64,000 nt of DNA. Source: Mesorhizobium sp. M4B.F.Ca.ET.203.01.1.1 (GTDB lineage Bacteria; Pseudomonadota; Alphaproteobacteria; Rhizobiales; Rhizobiaceae). The stretch lies in contig NZ_SRUO01000020.1 in assembly GCF_004791025.1 (NCBI RefSeq), positions 54,396 to 118,395 on the forward strand, read 5' to 3'. Each line of letters starts with the position of its first letter. Within the stretch, counting starts at the first letter, position 1. A program made the position numbers and the translations under genes. The notes beneath the pieces were generated by a model. The model did no database searches. It was given only the letters and a program-made list of their open reading frames with translations, and was not told the origin of the DNA. Below, piece by piece: positions 45,585 to 53,386 of this stretch.

Positions 45585-45752
45585 CTAGCCAATGATGGCC
45601 AAGCCAATGGCAATGCCCAACCCGATGGCAATGCCCATCAGGAGCTTGCCGGCGAGATTGAGGGCGATGGCGCGGACGTTGGCGCGCACATCACTATGGG
45701 GCTGTGCCACAGCCCTTGTCAGGTCATCGAAAGTCGCTTCCACGGTTGCCAC
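45585..45752 (-). CDS. Small hypothetical membrane protein (55 residues)
   Basis: A GTG-initiated frame reading MATVEATFDDLTRAVAQP, then a basic stretch and a hydrophobic tail of glycine/isoleucine pairs (GIAIGLGIAIGLAIIG) that would form one membrane helix with glycine-zipper spacing. An in-frame GTG at 45743 is the alternative start. No homologue is recalled; it is supported by protein-like composition and the lack of any competing gene. Confidence 0.45.
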   Translation of the reverse strand: MATVEATFDDLTRAVAQPHSDVRANVRAIALNLAGKLLMGIAIGLGIAIGLAIIG

Positions 45753-45875
45753 CCTGCGATCTTTTCAGGGTAAGCCTAAATCATATCCTCGGTTATGTGA
45801 ATCCCCCTTTTGTTCTATGGCAACAAGCCACAGAAGGCGCCGGGAGGCGCATCTCCGCCGCAGGCCGAACCCCGC

Positions 45876-46055
45876 TTAGCGCGCACTCGCCCGGCGCGCG
45901 GTGGCCGGCCCGGGTCCGCGCATATAGTGGAGCTCCGGCCGGTAGCGTGGATGAACGAACTCGCGAAAAGCCGATGCCAACCGAATGAGGGCCAGCCCCA
46001 GGGCGGTGACCGAGAGCACCGCAGGAGGGCCGAACAGAAGTTTGTGCGACATCAT
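45876..46055 (-). CDS. Small hypothetical membrane protein (59 residues)
   Basis: Starts MMSHKLLFGPPAVLSVTALG with one hydrophobic segment, followed by a basic tail (FREFHPRYRP-like, ending ARRASAR). GAGG lies seven bases before the first ATG. No function recognised; it could be a chance frame. Confidence 0.4.
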   Translation of the reverse strand: MMSHKLLFGPPAVLSVTALGLALIRLASAFREFVHPRYRPELHYMRGPGPATARRASAR

Positions 46056-46275
46056 TGTCCCAACCTCAGATGCCGGTGTCGATATGGAACAGGTCTTTTC
46101 GGCCGGCATGACTGAAGTTGTGGCAGCAAGAACCGTGCCACGCCTGGCCGGCGCACGATTTGCCGCCTGGGCCGACGCACGCCGGCGTCTCGGAATGGGT
46201 CATTTGCTGCTGGCACCACAATTGCACTGCCAGCAATGCCGGGTTGTTGGGACCGGCAATAGGGGCGTTTGGGGG

Positions 46276-46315
46276 CCTCGCCGCTCCGCGAATGGAGCGG
46301 CGAGGTTTCTGCTTT
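46276..46315 (+). terminator. Strong hairpin terminator
   Basis: Perfect 12-bp stem CCTCGCCGCTCC / GGAGCGGCGAGG with loop GCGAAT, followed by TTTCTGCTTTT. No protein gene ends just before it, so it may end a small RNA. Confidence 0.65.
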
Positions 46316-46454
46316 TCCGGCCGGGCCTTCTGGCGACGCGACATGTTCCGGCCGGCTGCTCTTGTCGATCGGCACTAGGAATTCGAAGTCGTGGAGCCCG
46401 TCCCCACCATCGTGCCGCCAGGCGGCGGCGTCGCCAGTCCGTAGGCCCCTCATG

Positions 46455-46486
46455 CCCCGGCGGCACATGGTCGCCGGGCCTTTTTT
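46455..46486 (+). terminator. Second hairpin terminator
   Basis: Stem CCCGGCG/CGCCGGG around GCACATGGT, then CC and six T. It lies 150 bp after the first terminator, again without a protein gene upstream. Confidence 0.65.
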
Positions 46487-46547
46487 GGTCGGAGCCATCG
46501 GAACAAAGAGCGCGTCTGTCTGGTTTCGGGTGAGGGAGAGAAACCTG

Positions 46548-46718
46548 ATGCCAGATCAAACCAAAGAGCGGCCCCCGCCGAAAGCCGACCACAAGAAGCC
46601 ACCGGTGCATCCCCGCGACAAGGAATCATCATCGCCCGAGCCTGAACATGTCGACCCACCGCCGCGAGATGTGCGTGAGGCACCGTCACCAAATCCAAAC
46701 GGAAATAAGAATGGTTGA
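46548..46718 (+). CDS. Small proline-rich, probably disordered protein (56 residues)
   Basis: The frame starts MPDQTKERPPPKADHKKPPV and stays rich in Pro, Lys, Asp and Glu to the end (SPNPNGNKNG). GAGAGAAA lies six bases before the ATG. The composition predicts no fold. It is the last candidate gene before the tRNA-Asn fragment. Function unknown. Confidence 0.5.
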   Translation: MPDQTKERPPPKADHKKPPVHPRDKESSSPEPEHVDPPPRDVREAPSPNPNGNKNG

Positions 46719-46827
46719 CCGGACCAGGCGATGAACGGCGGAGCGGTTGCGGCCTTTGGATATGGACGCATCCGTGGCTGCCTGGCCGGACTGGCTGCGC
46801 AACTTTCGCCTAAGTCTTTGGAAATGT

Positions 46828-46872
46828 TGGCTCCCCGGGCCGGATTCGAACCAGCGACCAACCGGTTAACAG
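46828..46872 (-). other. tRNA-Asn 3' fragment, attachment site of an integrated island
   Basis: The minus strand matches the 3' part of tRNA-Asn(GTT): from CTGTTAACCGG of the anticodon arm through GGTTCGAATCC of the T arm to GGGGAGCCA. The 5' half is missing; beyond 46872 the sequence is unrelated. A tyrosine integrase gene starts 200 bp away. This is the displaced 3' end left when an element recombined into the gene; the restored intact gene should lie at the far end, outside the window. Confidence 0.85.
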
Positions 46873-47075
46873 AGGGTTTCCAATGTGATTTTCTGGATCA
46901 GCGTGCGACAGCCTGAATTTCTAAAAATTCTTTGAATAACAACAAATTAGTGTTTCATCCCGTCGCGACCTGTCGCAGCCGGTATCGACAAAGCGCGTGG
47001 TTTTGTGTAGATCATTCTGTAGATCACTTATGGACCCCCGGGCAACCGGTTGAAGCAAGATTGGTCGCTGGACAG

Positions 47076-48395
47076 ATGCCGAAACTCGAACTCACCGACA
47101 AATTCTGCCAGGCTGCCAAGGCCGGTTCCGGCCGAAAAGTCGACTATTTCGATACGACCGTCAAAGGTCTTGTGCTGCGCGTCTCGGCGGGTGGGCAAAA
47201 GACCTGGTTCGCGGTTTACGGGCCGCCCGACAAGCGGCAATGGTTGAAGCTCGGCACCTATCCCGAGACACCGCTCGGCACCGACAAGGGCGCTCGCCAG
47301 AAGGCCAAGGACACTCGTGCAAGCGTGCAAGAGGGCGGCGACCCTGTGGCCGCCAAGAAAGCGCACGCCGCCTCGATGACCGTCTCTGATTTGGTCGAGA
47401 GCTATCTCACCCGCCGGGCATCATCGCGGCGGTCGGTCGATGAGATCGCGCGCCGGCTGCGCAAGAATGTGTCCGGCTATGACGCTGACGGAAAGAAGGT
47501 CGAGAAGGCATCATCTGGCTGCATAGGCGAGGTGAAGCTCGCGGACCTGCATCGTCGCGATATCACTAAGGCGATCGACGCGGTGAAGGACCGGGGCGCG
47601 GCCGTCGAGGCAAACCGGGTGTTCGAGGACATTTGCGCCATGATCCGATGGGGGCGCGGTCGTGGCGATCTGGACAACAACTTGACCGAAGGTATGGCTA
47701 GGCCGACCGAAACGGTCGAGCGCGACCGCGTGCTGACGGCCGACGAGATCAAGACGATGTGGGCAGCCTTGCCCGAAGCCGACATGCGGGAAAGCACCCG
47801 CCGCATTCTGCGCCTGTGCTTGGTTACCGGACAGCGTGTTGGCGAGATCGCCGGCATGGAGCACGGCGAACTGGACTTGACACGCGGCCTTTGGACGATA
47901 CCAGCCAGGCGCGCGAAAAACGGCCGCGACCATATTGTCCCGCTGTGTGAAATGGCAATCCGGATCATCGGCGATCAGATCGCAGACGTGAAGGCGCTGT
48001 CGGAGCGCAAGGGCAGGGCGGTACCGCCTTTCGTTTTTCCTGGACCGGGCGCCCGTGCAGCCGTCACCGGCGCATCTGTCCCGAAGGCAGTGAAGCGAGA
48101 AGAGATCAGCAAGCGCGGCGTAGCGATGATCATGGGCATTGCACCGTGGACGCCGCATGACCTTCGGCGATCTGCTGCGACGGGCATGGAAGAAATCGGC
48201 ATTTCGCCGTTCATCGTCGGGCATGTGTTGAATCACGTTTCGGCGACCAAGAGTACGGTCACGTCGCGGGTATATGCGCGCTACGACTATATGAGCGAGA
48301 AACGGGATGCCTTGGAGCGTTGGGCCGATCGGCTTGCCGGCATCATTGCAGGCAAGAGCAACATCGAACCTCTGCGAGCGAAGGCAGTTGCATGA
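47076..48395 (+). CDS. Tyrosine integrase (P4/DUF4102 type)
   Basis: The 439-residue integrase has an N-terminal DUF4102 arm-binding domain (KVDYFDTTVKGLVLRVSAGGQKTWF), a core-binding domain (about 115-210) and a catalytic domain. Catalytic residues seen: Arg in TGQRVGEIAG, His-x-x-Arg in PHDLRRSAA, His in IVGHVLNH and Tyr in the VYARYDYM region. The frame runs upstream, but ATG 47076 starts the conserved domain (MPKLELTDKF). It integrates the island at tRNA-Asn beside it. A 36-codon frame overlaps its stop (48392-48502). Confidence 0.92.
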   Translation: MPKLELTDKFCQAAKAGSGRKVDYFDTTVKGLVLRVSAGGQKTWFAVYGPPDKRQWLKLGTYPETPLGTDKGARQKAKDTRASVQEGGDPVAAKKAHAASMTVSDLVESYLTRRASSRRSVDEIARRLRKNVSGYDADGKKVEKASSGCIGEVKLADLHRRDITKAIDAVKDRGAAVEANRVFEDICAMIRWGRGRGDLDNNLTEGMARPTETVERDRVLTADEIKTMWAALPEADMRESTRRILRLCLVTGQRVGEIAGMEHGELDLTRGLWTIPARRAKNGRDHIVPLCEMAIRIIGDQIADVKALSERKGRAVPPFVFPGPGARAAVTGASVPKAVKREEISKRGVAMIMGIAPWTPHDLRRSAATGMEEIGISPFIVGHVLNHVSATKSTVTSRVYARYDYMSEKRDALERWADRLAGIIAGKSNIEPLRAKAVA

Positions 48396-48545
48396 ACCGG
48401 TCTGCGCAGTCGCCGTTCGACCCCGAAACCCTTCTGCCGCTCGTCGAAGTCTTCGCGGTTGATCCCTCTGACTGCGGCCGCAATCGAATGATTGTCGGCT
48501 AATGGACGCGCTTTGCCTTGCCTATCGGGAGCTGTTTCACCGATC

Positions 48546-48785
48546 CTACGTCCTTTCGGAACGCCGTGACAAACGCACGCCGACACCACCGCCATTTTCA
48601 GGAATGAACTCGATGCCGGCATTCTCAAGCGTTTTCTGGAGGAGATATCGCGTTCCTGTTTGAGGAACAGAACGGTCGTTTTCGAAATTGCGAATGGTAA
48701 CAGCACTCGCGCCGGAGCGGGCGGCGAGATCCTCTTGCGTCCATTTCAACAGCGCTCGTGCGGCGCGACATTGGGAAGAATCCAT
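48546..48785 (-). CDS. Small XRE-family helix-turn-helix regulator
   Basis: The 79-residue protein is essentially one Cro/CI-type HTH: QCRAARALLKWTQEDLAARSGASAVTIRNFENDRSVP, followed by a short C-terminal extension IEFIPENGGGVGVRLS typical of small XRE repressors. ATG 48785 places the HTH at the N-terminus. It is probably a repressor within the island. Confidence 0.85.
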   Translation of the reverse strand: MDSSQCRAARALLKWTQEDLAARSGASAVTIRNFENDRSVPQTGTRYLLQKTLENAGIEFIPENGGGVGVRLSRRSERT

Positions 48786-48950
48786 GCCGCAAACTGGTGA
48801 TAACTCCCGAAAATCGCAAGCCTTTTCGGAAAACGTTGACAATGGCTTTCTAAAAACAGACAATCCTTTCGTTTTTAGAAAGCGACCGCACCGAGTGCGC
48901 GAACACCCGATGCGGCCTCACCAAAACCCCAGCTGTTAGGAGCTCGGATA

Positions 48951-49625
48951 ATGGCTGATTCCGACAGTAGCATGAGTTCGTTTTTCGTCACCCGGCGGCG
49001 CTTGCTGGCGGGCACGGCCACGGCCGCGGCGGCGTGGCCCTTCCAGGTAAAGTCGCGAGCCGCCGAACTGACGGACGGCAGCAACGCGGCTGATCCTGCT
49101 CTTCGTCTGTGTGGCGACTGGCAAAAGATCCATGATGAGACACTGGCGCTGTGTCACGAACAGCAGCAGTTGGAGACACACCTCGCCAGGACCGTCGGCT
49201 TTCCCTGCGCCGAGGTGCGACTTGCCGATGGTACGAACGTGACGCTCCATTCCATCGAGAGTCTGAACGATGCCTACTCTCCTGAAAATGAAGTCGAATG
49301 GGGCAGGGCGCTTGCGGATTTCGCGGCACACCAGGCGCGCTGGGACGCTGCTGATGCTGAGATCGGCTATTCGAGAACAGACGAACTGATCCGGCAATCG
49401 GAAACAGCCGAAAGCGCACTTCTGGAGGATCTACCGCAGACAGTGGCCACGTCCATCGAAGGCATTTTGGCCAAGCTCGAGGTCATCCTGCGTGACGGTG
49501 AGCACTGGGAACATCCAGACGATTTCCCCTGGCCGCATATCCGATCGGTGCTGGATGACCTCGCCCGCCACCATAAATATCGATCCGGCGACGATCGCCG
49601 GATCGATCGGGTAATCGATAGCTGA
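48951..49625 (+). CDS. Hypothetical protein with twin-arginine-like signal
   Basis: The 224-residue protein's N-terminus has TRRRLLAGTATAAAAWPF, close to a twin-arginine export signal, followed by a helical soluble region (CGDWQKIHDETLALCHEQQQLETHLA). No known domain is recognised. The last 85 codons overlap an opposite-strand frame (49,367-49,861), so one of the two is probably shorter than drawn. It lies in the left part of the island between the XRE regulator and AlpA. Confidence 0.65.
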   Translation: MADSDSSMSSFFVTRRRLLAGTATAAAAWPFQVKSRAAELTDGSNAADPALRLCGDWQKIHDETLALCHEQQQLETHLARTVGFPCAEVRLADGTNVTLHSIESLNDAYSPENEVEWGRALADFAAHQARWDAADAEIGYSRTDELIRQSETAESALLEDLPQTVATSIEGILAKLEVILRDGEHWEHPDDFPWPHIRSVLDDLARHHKYRSGDDRRIDRVIDS

Positions 49626-49861
49626 CGGCTCTTATAGGCGGAGAGGAAGCTGTCTGCCTCAAGGGAAGCCTGATCGATCGCCGGCGTCACGGCCGCTCCG
49701 CTGAACGCTTGCTCTGTCAGCCTGAGGGCGGCCACCGATTCGGCGCGGGCTCTGAAAGGAGATAAGCGGCCAGACCCAAAGTTGACCTGGTTGAGCGTGA
49801 GGCCGACCATCGTTTCTGGTTTGCCGTGTTCGTTCGCCTCGGCGACGCTTGTAATGGACAT
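49367..49861 (-). CDS. Hypothetical protein downstream of alpA, C-terminus doubtful
   Basis: The first 80 residues (MSITSVAEANEHGKPETMVG, VNFGSGRLSPFRARAESVAALRL) look protein-like and lie in otherwise gene-free DNA, 87 bp after alpA on the same strand. The remaining part runs antisense to the Tat-signal gene and reads like shadow sequence with many Ser/Arg. A stop or frameshift near 49,620 may have been lost. Function unknown. Confidence 0.4.
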   Translation of the reverse strand: MSITSVAEANEHGKPETMVGLTLNQVNFGSGRLSPFRARAESVAALRLTEQAFSGAAVTPAIDQASLEADSFLSAYKSRQLSITRSIRRSSPDRYLWWRARSSSTDRICGQGKSSGCSQCSPSRRMTSSLAKMPSMDVATVCGRSSRSALSAVSDCRISSSVLE

Positions 49862-49948
49862 GGCCCACTGGGCTCAAGCAATAGCCTCGCCGCCGTGCCG
49901 CTGCGTCTCGATGAAGCCCAGTTTTCCGCGCAGTGTACATCACCCTCA

Positions 49949-50161
49949 TCACGCCTTGTCGCCCTGGTCTTGTGGACGCCACGAAACGGGATTGGAGATC
50001 CAGCGACTGATATCGGATTCGTGCCAGCCTGTACCGTGGATACTGATCTGAATCTGGCGTGGGAAGGTGCCTTTGGCGATCTTGCGATAGATCGTGGATC
50101 GGGACAGACCGGTCCGGGAAAGAACGGTTTTCAGGCGGATGATACGGTCTGGTTCGAGCAT
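49949..50161 (-). CDS. AlpA-family excisionase/regulator
   Basis: The 70-residue MerR-like winged helix of the AlpA type reads RIIRLKTVLSRTGLSRSTIYRKIAKGTFPRQIQI with the tail GWHESDISRWISN. AlpA proteins activate or assist excision of P4-type integrases, which fits the tyrosine integrase 1.5 kb away. ATG 50161 begins the conserved domain. Confidence 0.88.
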   Translation of the reverse strand: MLEPDRIIRLKTVLSRTGLSRSTIYRKIAKGTFPRQIQISIHGTGWHESDISRWISNPVSWRPQDQGDKA

Positions 50162-50420
50162 GGTCGCGCTGCCTCTGTTGGCTGTTCTTGATTGCTCCTG
50201 ATCCAGAGAGGACAGACACTTACGGGCGTGCAAGAGGTTTTCCGCCGACGTTGTACCCCGGCCTAGAGACGGCGGCAAATGGGATGGGTTTAGAGTCCAA
50301 TGCCACGGCCCCGCCCAAGCTCGATACCGTGATTGAAGGCGTTCTAAGTCCGAAACAAAGGCCTGACACTGAAGAATCCGTGCCCTGAGACAGTCCATAC
50401 GCGCCCCGAGTCCAGTTTGC

Positions 50421-50476
50421 CTGGGGTTCCTGGAAGCTTTTTCGAACTTTCTGCCCCTCCAGCCGAATTGCGTGCG
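50421..50476 (+). repeat. Degenerate direct repeat, copy 1
   Basis: TTCCTGGAAGCTTTTTCGAA followed by CTTTCTG and CCGAATTGCG resembles 52,659-52,720. It is probably a remnant of the same mobile sequence. The rest of 50,162-50,953 shows no supported gene, only decayed frames. Confidence 0.45.
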
Positions 50477-50953
50477 CTTTTCAAGGAAGTTGGCGGATCT
50501 GGATCCGCGGCGGTGCAAACTTGAGCGAGGCGCCTATTGGGGGTTCGAGTCGGTAGAGCGCTACCGCCTTTCCCCCCACTCTGAGGGCATGCGATATTTT
50601 CTACAGTGTCGAGCGTGATGCGCCTGGCTCGGTGCTGCAAAGACCGAAAGGGAACGGGAGAGTCTGACCCGAAAGCTATCCACGGCCCCAACGGCTGCTT
50701 TTCGCAGCAAGTTTAGCCGTGGACGCCGGCTTCGCAGCTTCCGGAAACCGGATCTGCCGGCGATCTCGCTTGAGGTCGTGGTTGCACCAATGAAACGAAT
50801 TCGCTCGCGCGGGAGCACGCGAGTTTCGAGGCTGGCGCGTAGGTGGCGGCGTTGGTGGGGCGGTGAACGACCAAGGGTGACGGGCGGTCATCCGCTCCGA
50901 GCATGAGGGGTCAACCTTCTGCTTGAGAGGAGCATCTGATAATCACCGATCCT

Positions 50954-51181
50954 TTGCATCCATCCGGCAGTTCGCTGCGCGAGCGCATGATCGAAGACAC
51001 GCGCCGGGACTATATCCGCTGCGTTAAGAGATTGGCGGCCGTCATCGGCCGCTCGTCCGACACGGCGACGGCTGAGGATCTCCGCCGTTTCCAGGTTCAC
51101 CAGACGCAGGCCGACATGCAGCCACCAGGCATCACCAGCGCGGTCTCGGCGCAGGGCTTCTTCTGCATGGTGCTACGACCG
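50954..51181 (+). pseudogene. Truncated integrase of the IS91-associated type
   Basis: The frame reads like the N-terminus of tyrosine recombinases carried by IS91-like elements: MHPSGSSLRERMIEDTRRDY, then ATAEDLRRFQVHQTQ and ITSAVSAQGFFCMVLRP. The start is a decayed TTG, an internal segment appears deleted near MIEDTRRDY, and the catalytic domain is absent. It is a relic of past insertion inside the island. Confidence 0.7.
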
Positions 51182-51252
51182 GCAAATGAGTGTAAGAGAG
51201 GCTGTTTTGATGCGACCTTCTTGATGTTCCTTCATAGTGACTGGTCTGGCCA

Positions 51253-51462
51253 TCAAGGACCCTCCGTCCGGAAGTCGGCGTTTGGGTCTTCCTCGACAAT
51301 AACGTAGTAGAGTTTAGTATCTATAAAGCCGCCCCGCTGCAGTCCCCACTCTACAACGCGGCCAACAGCGTAGTCCCGACCTTCCCGCCAGGGGATTTGA
51401 TCCACGGCGCGAACGGCCGCCTCCTCCAATGATAGTGCGCGCCCTTCGTATCGTTCAGTCAT
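51253..51462 (-). CDS. Small hypothetical protein (69 residues)
   Basis: The 69-residue acidic protein reads MTERYEGRALSLEEAAVRAV, then RDYAVGRVVEWGLQRGGF and KLYYVIVEEDPNADF. AAAGGAG lies seven bases before the ATG, good evidence for translation. It has an alpha-beta character but no family is recognised. It is downstream of, and on the same strand as, the 209-residue hypothetical gene, possibly one transcript. Confidence 0.65.
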   Translation of the reverse strand: MTERYEGRALSLEEAAVRAVDQIPWREGRDYAVGRVVEWGLQRGGFIDTKLYYVIVEEDPNADFRTEGP

Positions 51463-51543
51463 GATACACTCCTTTCGTTAAGAGAGCGACGGCGTCCAGT
51501 AGGAGGGATGCTCCGATCCGCGCATCCGTCTCATTTCCACGAT

Positions 51544-52173
51544 CTAAGCCAATCTCACACAGGACCAGCCCGGTCCAAAATCGACAATTCGAGCGACTCC
51601 GTTTTGCTCCGCGGACTTCACGAACGGCAAATCGGCCTCCAGCTTTTTGCACAAGCTTTGCTCGATGAATGGTTGACAATTCCCGGTCCAAAAGAAGTCG
51701 GACCCTTGCACGTTCTTCAACCCCTCCGCCTCCAAGCCAGCCTTCACATCGCTATCCTTGTATCCGGTCTTGACTACAATCATCAATTCACCCGCAATTT
51801 TGGGGAAAATGATGCCCGTGCTGCTACGATTTAGAACACTCCTCAAAGTGGCGGCTGAGAAGTCCGGGAAGTCTGGATCGCCTCGCCCGTGTGCTTGCCA
51901 GTACACAGAAACCCCGACTGCCGCGTCTAGGCCAACATCAAGTAGAAAAATGAACTCGGGAGGAAAGATGACATCTTTCCCCGAAACTCCTTGAACAAGG
52001 TACAGTTCAAAGCTTCTTGTAGGAGGGAGCTTCGCACCGAAATCGTCAAGCGCCTTCTGGGCAATGGCGCGACATCTTTTTTCCGGACTTTGCAGATCGT
52101 CTTTCACCTTTGCATGTGCGGCCCGCATCAGGTCGGCTTGTGTCGTTAGATGAACGGGCTCATTTCGGTCCAT
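51544..52173 (-). CDS. Hypothetical protein (209 residues)
   Basis: Starts MDRNEPVHLTTQADLMRAAH after a good GGGAGAG site; an in-frame ATG at 52188 is less likely. The middle has hydrophobic strands (ELYLVQGVSGKDVIFPPEFIF) and IVVKTGYKDSDVKAGLEAEG. Composition and a real ribosome site support a gene. Base use is less GC-rich than the chromosome, as expected of the island. No function recognised. Confidence 0.65.
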   Translation of the reverse strand: MDRNEPVHLTTQADLMRAAHAKVKDDLQSPEKRCRAIAQKALDDFGAKLPPTRSFELYLVQGVSGKDVIFPPEFIFLLDVGLDAAVGVSVYWQAHGRGDPDFPDFSAATLRSVLNRSSTGIIFPKIAGELMIVVKTGYKDSDVKAGLEAEGLKNVQGSDFFWTGNCQPFIEQSLCKKLEADLPFVKSAEQNGVARIVDFGPGWSCVRLA

Positions 52174-53091
52174 GGTTCTCTCCCTCATACCAGCATCAAC
52201 TAATTGGGTGATTTCATAATATCTGGACTGACAAGTTTTGGCTGGGCGGTATACCGGGAACCCCTTGAGGACACCGCGCGGCTTCCATCAACTTCGTCAT
52301 TAGCTAGTTGAATGTCAGTCAAATTGCGCAAAAACGACTTCAGCGCATGGTGACGGCAGCATAACGGCTCCAACCGCGGATGGCCAGTCAGTCCGTGCAG
52401 GCGCGCATCCGGCGATGCCGCACAGGCGGGCCGTAGACAATCAGGCAGGCAGAGAGGACGGTGATGAGAAGAAGTCATTCGGCACGGTTGCGCCGCTGAT
52501 GTTCTCAAGGAGTCAAATATCTCGAGAAGGAGACTACCCTACGATGTCCGAGATGGGTTGGAACCGGACCGGCAACTTAATGCTTGAGCCGACCAAAACC
52601 CGACGGACGGTGAACGGTCCCAAAGCCAACGTCAGACAGCTCTACAATTGGTCATCGGCTGGACTTCCTGGAAGCTTTTCGGACTTTCTGGGTCGCACCT
52701 CAGATCGAATTGCGGGTGCTCATGGACAAAGCGGGATACTAGGTTCGGCCATTGAAGTAGGCTTGCGCATAGCCTGAAATCGGGCTGTCACGCGGATCGC
52801 GAAGATGGAGCGTTCGCAGTGACCCAACAGTTCTAGCGGGCCATTATCGAGATGCTGCTGGGTCTGGCAGCGGGTCGATTTCGTCGGTCGCTGATCAAAC
52901 CAGCGATCCGAATGTTCAATCGAGGATGCGGCCGAAAAGGACTCTGCCATCCCGAGCAACTCAGGCGCACCAGCTGAGACATACTCATTCAGCGCATAAA
53001 TTGCTACTGATAGAATGCGGCCACTGGTTGCGTAACACAGCAATTTGGCCTAGACTGCGTTGTCACGTGCACTAGCAGTCTGTCTGCAATT
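52174..53091. other. Gene-poor stretch before the peptide gene
   Basis: About 900 bp with only short, unconvincing frames. It contains decayed repeat material (52,659-52,720). The last 60 bp (after 53,030) are AT-richer and should contain the promoter for the peptide gene at 53,106. Confidence 0.4.
52659..52720 (+). repeat. Degenerate direct repeat, copy 2
   Basis: CTTCCTGGAAGCTTTTCGGA, then CTTTCTG and TCGAATTGCG parallel 50,421-50,476 in order and spacing. Remnants of one mobile sequence are suspected. Confidence 0.45.
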
Positions 53092-53105
53092 GGAGGACAT
53101 TGCAT

Positions 53106-53360
53106 ATGGCTAAGAAAAAGCCGGTTGACACTTTATTGCACCAAGTCAATGACGCGGAGAAATCCGCAGCGGTCCCCGTCGACGTCACGGTCACAATCTC
53201 TGTAAGTGCGGCTCAACTCGACGCCTACAATACATTGAGCGAGGCTACCAAGGCTAAACTTGGCCCGCCCGTATACGGGCTCGTCATGAGCGCCGAGGAG
53301 CTGAAGCGTTTGGCAGCAGCGAATGGCGGCGTTGGCTCGACAATCATGTGCCCCTGGTAA
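53106..53360 (+). CDS. Candidate RiPP precursor (scaffold) peptide
   Basis: The 84-residue protein has a basic start (MAKKKPVDTL), an acidic/amphipathic middle likely to act as leader (SAEELKRLAAAN), and a C-terminal tail G74-G75 followed by VGSTIMCPW. The Gly-Gly could be a leader cleavage site. The tail offers Ser78 and Thr79 for dehydration, Cys82 for azoline or thioamide chemistry, and a terminal Trp. GGAGG lies nine bases before the ATG. It sits beside tfuA-ycaO and LanB-type genes, which modify such peptides. It matches no known precursor family I recall; precursor status is inferred from size and context. Confidence 0.7.
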   Translation: MAKKKPVDTLLHQVNDAEKSAAVPVDVTVTISVSAAQLDAYNTLSEATKAKLGPPVYGLVMSAEELKRLAAANGGVGSTIMCPW

Positions 53361-53386
53361 CCAACAGCAAGCTTTGATGCTTGGGT

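Noticed and set aside
46828..46872. A functional tRNA-Asn gene
   Set aside because: Only the 3' 45 bases are present; no D arm or 5' acceptor strand follows, so it is an attachment-site fragment.
48392..48502. 36-codon frame overlapping the integrase stop
   Set aside because: Translational coupling is possible, but there is no homology, ribosome site or recognisable composition; left uncalled.
52415..52777. Plus-strand frame of 120 codons in the gap before the peptide gene
   Set aside because: Overlaps decayed repeat sequence and shows no domain or ribosome site.
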